DNA of 42,327 nt from Paulinella micropora (Eukaryota; Cercozoa; Imbricatea; Euglyphida). The stretch's first letter is position 1. Each line of letters opens with the position of its first letter. Made by a program: the position numbers and the translations under genes. This document shows positions 1-10,435 of this stretch, piece after piece. The stretch covers positions 596,994 to 639,320 of the forward strand of contig BJOX01000024.1 of assembly GCA_009731375.1 (NCBI GenBank). The letters are read 5' to 3'. The notes beneath the pieces are model-generated. The model was not told where the DNA came from and did not search any database. It was given only the letters and a program-made list of their open reading frames with translations.

Positions 1-192
1 TTCTTCAATGTCTTTCCATACGCTTGGTGTTGATGGCAAAATCAGGTGCTTTCTTCTTTCGATTGGTTCTTTCGGGGCACTTCTTCGACGAAATGAGAGT
101 ATGTCTCGGCGTCAACACTGTGGGTGGAATCCGGGTTGACAATGCCGGGTTATGACTTATAGTCCGGATGGACGTGCACTTTTGGACTCTTC

Positions 193-193
<1 letters not shown>
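1..193. other. Unique sequence at left edge, no gene seen
   Basis: Non-repetitive sequence before the first GATA array. No open frame with start, domain or splice pattern can be supported. Its last part, around 165-190, contains a 'ggatggacgtgcac' string that loosely resembles the cassette repeated inside the TATC arrays downstream. Confidence 0.6.
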
Positions 194-281
<88 letters not shown>

Positions 282-295
282 CGTAGATAGGTAGG

Positions 296-383
<88 letters not shown>

Positions 384-447
384 AGGTAGGTAGATAGGTA
401 GATAGATAGATAGGTAGATAGGTAGGTAGGTAGATAGGTAGATAGAC

Positions 448-521
<74 letters not shown>

Positions 522-738
522 GTAGGTAGGTAGGTAGATAGATATGTAGATAGGTAGATAGGTAGGTAGGTAGGTAGGTAGATAGGTAGATAGGTAGGTA
601 GATAGGTAGGTAGATAGGTAGGTAGGTAGGTAGGTAGGTAGGTAGGTAGATAGATATGTAGGTAGATAGGTAGATAGGTAGGTAGGTAGGTAGGTAGATA
701 GGTAGGTAGGTAGATAGGTAGGTAGGTAGATAGGTAGA
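194..738. repeat. (GATA)n / (GATAGGTA)n microsatellite
   Basis: Almost pure GATA tetranucleotides to about position 380, then mixed GATA and GGTA units. The long Tyr/Leu/Pro/Ser reading frames across it on either strand are translation of the repeat, not genes. The strand sense (GATA on plus) is opposite to the TATC arrays that start at 969. Confidence 0.97.
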
Positions 739-768
739 TGTACTGAATAAGGTGGACGTTGACGTGGA

Positions 769-850
<82 letters not shown>

Positions 851-869
851 AATAAATATATATATAGAG

Positions 870-948
<79 letters not shown>

Positions 949-968
949 GCAGATAGATGAGCACGAAC
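739..968. repeat. AT/GA dinucleotide core between oppositely oriented tetranucleotide arrays
   Basis: A short unique string (739-770, containing 'ggtggacgttgacgtggatctc') resembles a diverged copy of the cassette in the later arrays. It is followed by (AT)n to about 838, a TA-rich stretch to 917 and (GA)n at 918-944. This AT-rich core separates GATA-sense repeats on the left from CTAC/CTAT-sense repeats on the right. Confidence 0.9.
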
Positions 969-1074
969 TACCTACCTACCTACCTACCTACCTACCTACC
1001 TACCTACCTATCTACCTACCTACCTTACCTAACTTATCTATCTATCTGTCTATCTATCCATCTGCCTATCCTTA

Positions 1075-1135
<61 letters not shown>

Positions 1136-1150
1136 GTCTATCTATCTATG

Positions 1151-1194
<44 letters not shown>

Positions 1195-1261
1195 GGTGCA
1201 TTCATCCATTCATCCATCCATCCATCCATCCATCCATCTATCTATCTATCTATCTATCTAC

Positions 1262-1292
<31 letters not shown>

Positions 1293-1301
1293 CCTATCTA
1301 C

Positions 1302-1338
<37 letters not shown>

Positions 1339-1404
1339 CATCCATCCATCTATCCATCTATCCATCCATCCATCCATCCATCTATCCATCTATCTGTCTA
1401 TCTG

Positions 1405-1481
<77 letters not shown>

Positions 1482-1508
1482 AATTCTGTGCATCTATCTA
1501 TTTATCTG

Positions 1509-1551
<43 letters not shown>

Positions 1552-1583
1552 GTCTATTCTATCTATCTGTCTGTTCTATCTAC

Positions 1584-1632
<49 letters not shown>

Positions 1633-1690
1633 CATCTATCTATCCATCCATCTATCTATCTGTCAATCTATCTAGCTGTCAATCTATTTT

Positions 1691-1766
<76 letters not shown>

Positions 1767-1795
1767 CCTACCTACCTACCTACCTACCTACCTAC

Positions 1796-1855
<60 letters not shown>

Positions 1856-1857
1856 AT
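969..1857. repeat. (CTAC)n and (CTAT)n microsatellite with CCAT and CTGT variants
   Basis: CTAC units at about 969-1027, then CTAT units with embedded blocks of CCAT (about 1201-1240, 1337-1385) and CTGT (about 1450-1475). Apparent long ORFs are repeat translation only. Confidence 0.97.
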
Positions 1858-1933
1858 AGTGACCTAGGGGGACACTCACGCGGATCTCTCAATAATGCAT
1901 TAGCACGCATTACCTATCTATCTATCTATCTAC

Positions 1934-2000
<67 letters not shown>

Positions 2001-2072
2001 GTGACCTAGGGGGACACTCACGCGGATTTCTCAATGCAGACAAATTAGCAGGCAGTACCTATCTATCTATTG

Positions 2073-2124
<52 letters not shown>

Positions 2125-2143
2125 GTCTATCTGTCTATCTATC

Positions 2144-2194
<51 letters not shown>

Positions 2195-2444
2195 ATAGTG
2201 ACCTAGGGGGACACTCACGCGGATTTCTAAATGCAGAGAAATTAGCAGGCCGTACCTACCTACCTATTGATCTATCTATCTATCTATCTATCTATATATC
2301 TATATATATATCTATCTATCTATCTATCTCTATCTATCTATCTATCTTTCTATCTATTTATCTATCCATATAGTGACCTAGGGGGACACTAACGCGGACT
2401 TCTAAATGCAGAGAAATTAGCAGGCAGTACCTATCTACCTATTG

Positions 2445-2505
<61 letters not shown>

Positions 2506-2550
2506 CCTACCTACCTACCTACCTACCTACCTAACTACCTACCTACCTAC

Positions 2551-2582
<32 letters not shown>

Positions 2583-2590
2583 TTATCTAT

Positions 2591-2644
<54 letters not shown>

Positions 2645-2645
<1 letters not shown>

Positions 2646-2888
2646 GTCTCGAAACTCCATCTGCTTACTCTGTAATGGAGGTGGGAGCTCGTTCTGCAAG
2701 GGGCGCTTATGGAACGAGCCCTGGCCCCGCCTGGTACTAGGGAGCTTTGGTATCGCCTGTATCAGTCCCTTCCGTGCAAACATCACGGCTTAGCTGGGCA
2801 TCGGGTCAATACTTTTCACAGACTTCCTTGGTTGACGAAATCAGAAGCTCCTTTTTTCTGACATTAGTCGATATCTCATCTATCTATC
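2645..2888. repeat. Duplicated 240-bp segment, copy 1
   Basis: Starts 'agtctcgaaactccatctgc' and matches 3836-4066 in the same orientation with few changes and small indels. It lies between TATC arrays and is non-repetitive internally. I see no function; it was duplicated as part of the satellite unit. Confidence 0.9.
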
Positions 2889-2943
2889 TACCTACCTACC
2901 TACCTACCTACCTACCTACCTACCTACCTACCTACCTACCTAC

Positions 2944-2985
<42 letters not shown>

Positions 2986-3052
2986 ATCTATCTAGTGACC
3001 TAGGTGGACACTCACGCGGATCTCTCAATGCAGACAAATTAGCACGCAGCAC

Positions 3053-3099
<47 letters not shown>

Positions 3100-3232
3100 C
3101 CTACCTACCTACCTACCTACCTACCTACCTATCTATCTATCTATCTATCCATCTATCTATCTATCTATCTATCTAGTGACCTAGGGGACACTCACGCGGA
3201 TCTCTCAATGCAGACAAATTAGCACGCAGCAC

Positions 3233-3279
<47 letters not shown>

Positions 3280-3308
3280 CCTACCTACCTACCTACCTAC
3301 CTACCTAC

Positions 3309-3354
<46 letters not shown>

Positions 3355-3421
3355 ATCTATCTAGTGACCTAGGGGGACACTCACACGGATCTCTCAATGC
3401 AGACAAATTAGCACGCAGCAC

Positions 3422-3460
<39 letters not shown>

Positions 3461-3497
3461 CCTACCTACCTACCTACCTACCTACCTACCTACCTAC

Positions 3498-3533
<36 letters not shown>

Positions 3534-3534
<1 letters not shown>

Positions 3535-3835
3535 AGTTGATCTCATCACTTACTCCACGGAGCGAACCAAGGCCACTTGAGGTGTCACTGACCCTCCCTT
3601 GGGCTTGGTTTTTTTGAAATGGGTGCCATCTGTCGACAGACAGAGAATTAGGGGATGGTGTGGGTTTGCTGGGCCCGTGGTGGGGTGCCTTATGTGTGCC
3701 AGCCATACGCCTATAAGTCACATGCCGAAATAGCGACGGGAAGCACAATCCTGTTCCCTCAGGATGCCCTTTCTCGCTTGTTGAGCCCGGAATAAAACCC
3801 ACAGTGCTCTGTCGGTTTACACTAGACTGTCGAAC
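3534..3835. other. Unique spacer inside the satellite region, no gene seen
   Basis: About 300 bp of non-repetitive sequence between a TATC array and the second copy of the duplicated segment. A minus-strand frame (about 3533-3802) exists, but it lacks a recognisable domain or conserved composition, so I do not call it a gene. Confidence 0.6.
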
Positions 3836-4066
3836 AGTCTCGAAACTCCATCTGCTTCTGTAATGGAGGTGGGAGCTCGTTCTGCAAGGGGCGCTTATGG
3901 AACGAGCCCTGGCCCTGCCTGGTACTAGGGAGCTTTGGTATCGCCTGTATCAGTCCCTTCCGTGCAAACATCACGGCTTAGCTGGGCATCGGGTTAATAC
4001 CCACAGACTTCCGTGGTTGACGAAATCAGAAGCTCCTTTTTCTGACATAAGTCGATATCTCATCTA
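3836..4066. repeat. Duplicated 240-bp segment, copy 2
   Basis: Direct copy of 2645-2888, lacking a few bases (for example 'act' near the start and 'tttt' near the end). It again ends directly in a TATC run and is followed by a cassette at 4074. Confidence 0.9.
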
Positions 4067-4132
4067 TCTATCTAGTGACCTAGGTGGACACTCACGCGGA
4101 TCTCTCAATGCAGACAAATTAGCAGACAGCAC

Positions 4133-4183
<51 letters not shown>

Positions 4184-4312
4184 CCTACCTACCTACCTAT
4201 TTACCTACCTACCTACCTACCTACCTATCTATCTATCTATCTATCTTCTATCTAGTGACCTAGGTGGACACTCACGCGGATCTCTCAATGCAGACAAATT
4301 AGCACGCAGCAC

Positions 4313-4348
<36 letters not shown>

Positions 4349-4593
4349 TTATCTATTTATCTATCTATCTATCTACCTACCTACCTACCTACCTACCTAC
4401 CTACCTATCTATCTATCTATCTATCTATCTACCTATCTATATATCTATCTATCTATCTATCTAGTAACCGAGGTGGACACTCACGCGGATCTCTCAATGC
4501 AGACAAATTAGCACGCAGCACCTATCTATCCATTGACCTATCTATCTATCTATCTATCTATCTACCTACCTACCTACCTACCTACCTACCTAC

Positions 4594-4632
<39 letters not shown>

Positions 4633-4670
4633 GTGACCTAGGGGGACACTCACGCGGATCTCTCAATGCA

Positions 4671-4707
4671 GACAAATTGGCACGCAGCACACGACGAAAT
4701 TGATCCA

Positions 4708-4786
<79 letters not shown>

Positions 4787-4865
4787 GCACGCAGTACACG
4801 ACGAAATTGATCCACCTGTGTGTATATATATATAAATGCACGCAGTACACGACGAAATTGATCCA

Positions 4866-4915
<50 letters not shown>

Positions 4916-5215
4916 CGCAGTACACGACGAAATTGATCCACCTATATTTGTAATATATATTATATATAAAAATAATTATATATATATATGTGTGTGTGTG
5001 TATGTGTATGTGTGCACGCAGTACACGACGAAATTGATCAAGCTATATTATATATATATATTATATATATTATATTATATATATATACATATATATATAT
5101 GCACGCAGTACACGACGAAACTGATCAACCTATATATGTATATATATATATATAATATTTATATTTATATTTATATATTCATATTTATATTTATATTTAT
5201 ATTTATATTTATATA
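4671..5215. repeat. 'cacgcagtacacgacgaaat' unit alternating with AT arrays
   Basis: A core 'cacgcagyacacgacgaaat' followed by 'tgatccacct' recurs at about 4680, 4789, 4838, 4913, 5014 and 5102, separated by (AT)n of different lengths and a (TG)n patch. The first copy continues directly from the last TATC-array cassette (4632), so the same unique core switches its partner microsatellite from TATC to AT. Confidence 0.92.
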
Positions 5216-5282
5216 TAGGCTTCCTCAGACTATAGCATCAGATCCAGATCCTGGACATGTGCCTTATATTTATATATAATAT

Positions 5283-5315
<33 letters not shown>

Positions 5316-5372
5316 CCTATTAATTACGGAAATGCATTATATAAACATGTGCATATTGTTAATCCATTCTAC
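5216..5372. other. AT-rich unique linker
   Basis: Short unique sequence with AT-rich patches between the AT-array cassettes and the TATG array. Nothing recognisable. Confidence 0.6.
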
Positions 5373-5655
5373 GTATGTATGTATGTATGTATGTATGTTA
5401 TGTTATGTTATGTATGTATTTATGTGTGTATGTATATATGCAAGTATGTATCTATGTATGTATGTATGTATGTATGTATGTGTATTTATATGTATGTATA
5501 TATGTATGTATGTATGCATGTATGTATGGATGTATGTATGTATGTATGTATGTATATGCATGTATGTATGTATGCATGTATGTATGTATGTATGTGTATG
5601 TATGTAAGTGTATGTAAGTAAGTGTATGTATGTATGTATGTATGTATGTATGGAA
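5373..5655. repeat. (TATG)n microsatellite
   Basis: Imperfect TATG/GTAT tetranucleotide array with occasional single-base changes. Open frames over it on both strands are repeat translation. Confidence 0.95.
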
Positions 5656-5699
5656 ATACCTGGTATTGCCCACCCCAGACATCTAGCACACACAAACAT

Positions 5700-5865
5700 A
5701 CATGCATACATAACATAATAACATAACACAACATAACATAACATAACATAACACAACACAAGATAACATAACATGACAAAACAAAATAAAACAAAACATA
5801 ACATAACATAACATAACATAACATGACATAACATAACATAACATGACATAACATAGCAGAACATA
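5700..5865. repeat. (ACATA)n-type pentanucleotide microsatellite
   Basis: 'acataacataacat' units with variants such as acatg and acaaa. The minus-strand Cys/Tyr/Val-rich frames are artefacts of the repeat. Confidence 0.95.
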
Positions 5866-5989
5866 CCCAAACGTTTTTGCGTACCTTAATACATGCATGA
5901 CCAATTCAGTAAGTAGTACTGGATATAAGATAAATCAAATGGTGTGTGCGCTGGTTAGTAATTTGATCTGTGTGATTGAGTGGGAGGTG

Positions 5990-6357
5990 NNNNNNNNNNN
6001 NNNNNNNNNNNNNNNNNNNNNNNNNNNNNNNNNNNNNNNNNNNNNNNNNNNNNNNNNNNNNNNNNNNNNNNNNNNNNNNNNNNNNNNNNNNNNNNNNNNN
6101 NNNNNNNNNNNNNNNNNNNNNNNNNNNNNNNNNNNNNNNNNNNNNNNNNNNNNNNNNNNNNNNNNNNNNNNNNNNNNNNNNNNNNNNNNNNNNNNNNNNN
6201 NNNNNNNNNNNNNNNNNNNNNNNNNNNNNNNNNNNNNNNNNNNNNNNNNNNNNNNNNNNNNNNNNNNNNNNNNNNNNNNNNNNNNNNNNNNNNNNNNNNN
6301 NNNNNNNNNNNNNNNNNNNNNNNNNNNNNNNNNNNNNNNNNNNNNNNNNNNNNNNNN
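5990..6357. other. Assembly gap (Ns)
   Basis: Run of 368 Ns. Frames drawn through it are meaningless. Confidence 0.99.
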
Positions 6358-7179
6358 ACCTTGGACCGTCAGCAAGAGTTGTGCGTAATGTTCATCGGGA
6401 CTAAGATCGGCCATTGCGTTCTAACGCCAAGCACAAAAGAGAAATCGATGGTGCGAGGAGAGTGTCAAAGATGATTGTACGAGCGCTCAAAGCACTGTGT
6501 ACAGCATTGACTGGAAGCAGATGTAAGAAAACATTCATTCCTAAGAAGAGTGAACAGCTTCTCAAACCAGAAATATGCAAGTCAGTGACAGAACCTTGCA
6601 AGCTTGGTCAGGTGGCAAACAGATGCGCAAAAATCAGCAATCACGCAAGGAAATTGCACATTTCACCAGACCTATATGAGAAAAAGGAAACCAAGACAAG
6701 GAATGCCAGGTAAACGATTTTGATGGAAACATGTGGTGTTAACGAGAACCAAAGCAGACAAGATCAATTGATTTTGCATCAAACAATTGCCAAAAGAAAA
6801 TTTGATTTCGACAAAACAATTTACCAGAAGGCTGCAGCCAAACTTAAAATTTTTTTCCAGGATCACTGACACCGTGAACTTCACGGGCAGTGGCTTGTTA
6901 TTTTTGGACCTGATTCGCTATCAAACAGCCTGCAAGATGTCCAAATAAATTGGCAGAGTTTCTGGTGGAAACGGAAAACGTCATACCAAAAATTTCAGGA
7001 CATACAAGTTTTTGAACAATTTTCTGGGCCGGCCGGACGTTGACCACAGCTTGGTTACTTGATTTTCTTTTGGTTTCTAGTTGTGCAGTCAGAAAAGAGA
7101 TCGCAGAAAAGAAAGGAAGTTCAAGAGCACTGGCTCAGCAGCTTAGAGCAGGTACAGTTTTCTGTAGTGTGCTACTTCA

Positions 7180-7218
<39 letters not shown>

Positions 7219-7374
7219 GNNNNNNNNNNNNNNNNNNNNNNNNNNNNNNNNNNNNNNNNNTTTCCCCCCCCCCCCCCCCCTCCCTCCTCTCTCAGATATC
7301 TAGAATGTGCCACTGTTGCGCCCCTGCCTCCCCTTCCTCCCTCCATCTCTAGTACTGCCTCTTTTTGGTTTGCA
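6358..7374. other. Unassigned host sequence with a G-run/C-run gap
   Basis: About 1 kb with no supportable gene. A frame at 6414-6713 has only a TTG start and no domain. A run of about 37 G (7180-7216), a gap of 41 Ns (7220-7260) and a run of about 17 C (7264-7280) lie at the right. The stretch 7080-7151 is bracketed by a 'tttctag' acceptor-like and a 'gcaggtac' donor-like string and could be a 5' exon of the gene that follows, but I cannot prove it. Confidence 0.5.
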
Positions 7375-7383
7375 GACACGCAA

Positions 7384-7684
7384 ATGCTAGCTACGCTCGC
7401 AAGTCTCCTGGTTGCCTTCCCTGCGATGGGCGGGGGTTCGATGGGCAATATGGGCGGGGGTTCGATGGGCACTATGGGCGGGGGTTCGATGGGCGGGGGC
7501 TCGATGAGCAGGGGCTCGATGAGCGGGGGCTCGATGAGCGGGGGCTCGAAGAGCGCGGAGTGCGTCGAAAATTTCTCGTTTACCTCAGATAACTTCAACC
7601 AGGGACTTATCGGGAGCTCCTCAAGCCAGATGATCTCCCTCGAACAAGCACCCCTGGAAAACGGTATATTATCATGTGTAGTTG

Positions 7685-7724
<40 letters not shown>

Positions 7725-7725
7725 T

Positions 7726-7774
<49 letters not shown>

Positions 7775-8255
7775 AGAGAGAGAGAGAGAAAGAGAGGCGT
7801 GTGTTTGGAATTCGAAATAACACACACACACATACACACACATGCACACACAAACAAACAACCAGAAAAAAGCTGGAGTCGCTGCGCGACGGTGGCGGGC
7901 AGCAATCTACCTCGCTCTCCATCTGGCCTGTTGTCGTTTGGGCTTTTTATTCCCACAAATACGGAGATTCTCAAAAAGGGCACAACATTTTGCCTGTCTG
8001 TATCTTTCAACGAACGCCACTTCTTGCAAAACCTTCCTAGTAAGCTCTTCTTAACATAGACACCACGTGTGCAAATATTGTACGTGTTAGGCTACCCCTT
8101 TACCCTGGACAATGAGAGTTATGTCATGTTCACTGCTACCGCTTACCGGATTGGGAACGGTCCTGCCATATTCGTGCAAGAACATCCCGTCTCGTTGAAC
8201 TTGGGAAGCTTAGGTAGTGCGGCTTACTTCAACCAGTTTGTGTCCGAAGACGGTC

Positions 8256-8309
<54 letters not shown>

Positions 8310-8333
8310 CTATTCCTCTCTCTCTCTCTTCCT

Positions 8334-8378
<45 letters not shown>

Positions 8379-8435
8379 GCCCCCAAGACCTAGCCCCTCT
8401 AGAGAAAAAGGAAGAGAGAGAGAGAGAAAGAGATT

Positions 8436-8514
<79 letters not shown>

Positions 8515-8707
8515 TTCTTTCTCTCTTTCTCTCTCTCTCTCTCCCTTCGCAGGTACTGGAAACTACCCAGAAGGGCCAAACGTCTTCAAACTCTTTCCAG
8601 ACTTCGGAAGGGGGTTTCTAAAGGGCAAGACAGGCACCGTCACCATCAACCGCACCGGCAAGCTTCGCAAAGGCCAGCTCAGAGTAAACGCTGAGTGCCC
8701 TGTGTGA
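7384..8707 (+). CDS. Predicted secreted protein, three exons, GGGSM-repeat N-terminus
   Basis: I read three exons: 7384-7663, 8091-8252 and 8553-8707, giving 198 residues. Both introns (7664-8090, 8253-8552) are GT-AG and in phase 1, so the reading frame continues cleanly to a TGA at 8705-8707. The N-terminus looks like a signal peptide (MLATLASLLVAFPA), so the product is probably secreted or membrane-routed. It is followed by about eight Met/Gly/Ser repeats of the GGGSM type encoded by a minisatellite, then a non-repetitive part with motifs such as NYPEGPNVFKLFPDFGRGF and two cysteines (one near residue 60, one at the C-terminal AECPV). A splice acceptor (tttgcag, ending at 7374) lies just before the ATG, so a 5' non-coding exon is likely. 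I do not recognise the family. The introns consist largely of CA, GA and CT repeats. The donor of the second intron is weak. Confidence 0.55.
7431..7556 (+). repeat. Coding minisatellite (about 18-24 bp units)
   Basis: Tandem copies of 'ggcgggggttcgatgggc' and variants encode the GGGSM repeats of the surrounding gene. All changes keep the reading frame. Confidence 0.85.
7664..8090 (+). other. Intron 1 with (CA)n and (GA)n
   Basis: Begins gtatat and ends gtgttag. Contains CA-rich arrays at about 7684-7774 and 7819-7860 and a short GA run. Confidence 0.55.
8253..8552 (+). other. Intron 2, almost entirely CT/GA microsatellite
   Basis: (CT)n arrays on both sides of a short GA-rich patch (8402-8430), ending in a good polypyrimidine tract and cgcag. 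The GA patch is complementary to the CT runs, so the intron RNA can fold back. Confidence 0.6.
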
Positions 8708-9578
8708 GTTTGGACGCTGCCTCTGGTAGCACAGGCACAGCAATCTCGTGCAAAAGAACACTCTGACTGCCAAGAGTCACAGTGACAACTAAGAGTTGCA
8801 GTGACAACACTAAGAACAGGCCACTTCGTTTGCAGTACTAGCTTAGGTTGATTTCGTACCGTGCTTGCAGATAACCGGACTTCGTTTGCAAAATACGATC
8901 AGGAAGAGTCGTAAATTGTAGCATTGCATATATTAAGTCATTCATTTCGGTGTTTTTCCTCCCCGTAGCAACAACCGGGAAATGTCCATGATTATTAAGC
9001 CGTGGTCGTGCTATTTTCGACCGTCTGCAGGTCTTCATCATACCAGTCCATATTGTCTTTGGCCAGGAAATGAGGTTTTGCATGGTTACCTCGATTTCAA
9101 GTTTTATTAACACCTCAAATCTTTTCTCTCTTTCTCCTTCTCTTCTGCCAAACCCTTATTCATTTACATTAAACTACGTGAAAATCAAGGTTGTAATTTG
9201 AGTTGACTTTCCGAGCCACCCGGGCCGGCAAAGCAAAGCTGTCATTGGTGTTTTTCACCCCGAGTGTTTGACCGCTGTTTGAGAGTCTAACTGCTACCAA
9301 TGGACAATTCAAGTATTAATAATGTATTTAGTCATACCGGCCCACCCCTATGACAATTACATATTTAAGTTTTTACCTATATCACTCTTACTACTTGAAG
9401 TGTAACGGTGAATTGTGGCAAAGCTTTGGCGGTTTGGGGGTTGTGGCGCTTAGTGACGTGTTGAGCAATATGATCCCATATCTCTATTACTGTGGACATT
9501 CAAGTGGCAAACTTTCCAACTTTGATCTCGTCGTCAAGTTCTTCGTCAATCTAAGTGATACGATAGATCTGAAGCATT
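8708..9578. other. Intergenic, no gene seen; part of a dispersed repeat near its right end
   Basis: Contains a short direct repeat ('cagtgacaac' at about 8778 and 8799). A minus-strand frame at 8838-9113 lacks an ATG and any recognisable domain. About 9480-9578 is similar, in inverted orientation, to sequence at about 32180-32290 on the far side of the LTR element. Confidence 0.55.
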
Positions 9579-9870
9579 AAGAATTCAGGACCGGTTGTAG
9601 TGGCTCAGGATCAAACTACTTCAGTATATCACTTCAAATATTTACTTATTCAATGATTGGATTCAATCAACAGACACGATCCCGCCACAGAAATCAAAAA
9701 GAACAGTAACGTTCGTACTCAGTGCCACGGTAATGATATGACTGACATAGGTAATACGTAAAAAGGTAGCCACCAGTACCAGAAATGTCACAATATGACT
9801 CTGACTAGTAATTAGTATTAATACTACTATGATTAAGGGCCGCTATGACTAATTACTCTCCCACTTCCTA
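9579..9870 (-). repeat. 3' LTR of the gag-only element
   Basis: Direct repeat of 31855-32145. It differs by substitutions and several indels; for example the right copy has an extra block containing 'gggcgtcccccagtaagtcc', and the left copy has extra bases near 9742, 9810 and 9835. Lies downstream of gag on the minus strand. Confidence 0.7.
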
Positions 9871-9882
9871 GGCTCCCCCTAA
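9871..9882 (-). promoter_or_regulatory. Polypurine tract of the gag-only element
   Basis: On the minus strand the sequence reads ttAGGGGGAGcc immediately before the LTR copy. It resembles the GAGGGGGGAG tract before the 3' LTR of the copia element at 40909-40919. Confidence 0.55.
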
Positions 9883-9987
9883 TTAGGAATGAAGGCCTGC
9901 AATGAACAAAATTAAAACGAATGATTACTTGGACAAATAATATTGTCTTAAAAAGGACCTTAATCCTGCGCCACATTATCTGTCAAC

Positions 9988-10283
9988 TTGAAAGTAATAT
10001 TACTGACGACATTCAAGAGAAAAAAAAATAGTTTTTCGATTTTGGTTGGAATTTTAATTTTGTGTCAGTTTTTCATTGTTGTGGCAAAAATTTAAATTTT
10101 CCAATTTAACTGTAACATTTCGCGAAAATTTACGATATTTTGCGGACGAACATAGCCGTTAATTTGAAAATTCAAATTTCCAACCAAAATCGAAATTCCC
10201 TTGAACCAAAATTAAAATTCCAACAAAAATCGAAAAACTATTTTTTTTTTCTCTTGAATGTCGTCAGTAATATTATTTCAAAA
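9988..10283. mobile_element. Foldback/MITE-like element, whole length palindromic
   Basis: Outer arms 9995-10019 and 10251-10275 are perfect inverted copies (the outside reads taatattactgacgacattc). The inverted match continues inwards with few mismatches (gtttttcgattttggttgga against its complement, then aaatttgaattttc-type arms) to an axis near 10135. No coding capacity. It lies between gag and the 3' LTR of the gag-only element. A truncated relative starts near 42102. Confidence 0.75.
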
Positions 10284-10435
10284 CAGAAGATGACGATACG
10301 CCACTTCCGACCTAAACCCGCGTCACGCCGTGGCTAAGCCACTACTCGGACTGTCACGCCAACTTCTTGATCTCCCCCGAACTTAATACTCGGCCGCGGT
10401 TCACAATAAGCCTAGCAGTTGAAAGTCCTTACTAA

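Larger units (their letters stand above)
1858..4690. repeat. Cassette-bearing satellite: about 60-bp unique core alternating with TATC/CTAC arrays
   Basis: A conserved core beginning 'agtgacctagggggacac' and containing 'tcaatgcagacaaattagca' recurs at about 1858, 2000, 2197, 2372, 2994, 3175, 3363, 4074, 4254, 4463 and 4632 (11 copies). Each is followed by variable runs of TATC and CTAC. Spacing is irregular (about 140 to 710 bp), because the tetranucleotide runs expand and because a larger duplicated segment sits between some copies. No coding capacity is credible. Confidence 0.93.

Noticed and set aside
157-1859. Long Tyr/Leu/Pro/Ser open frames on both strands
   Set aside because: They are translations of GATA/TATC arrays; tetranucleotide repeats without stops are open in several frames at once.
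1858-4690. CRISPR-like look (repeated unique cores with spacers)
   Set aside because: The spacers are microsatellites, unit lengths are irregular, and the DNA is eukaryotic.
5373-5904. Met/Tyr/Val/Cys-rich frames
   Set aside because: Translation of TATG and ACATA repeats.
6414-6713. Plus-strand 99-codon frame
   Set aside because: TTG start only, no domain, next to a gap.
8838-9113. Minus-strand 91-codon frame
   Set aside because: No ATG start and no convincing domain; possibly a decayed repeat.
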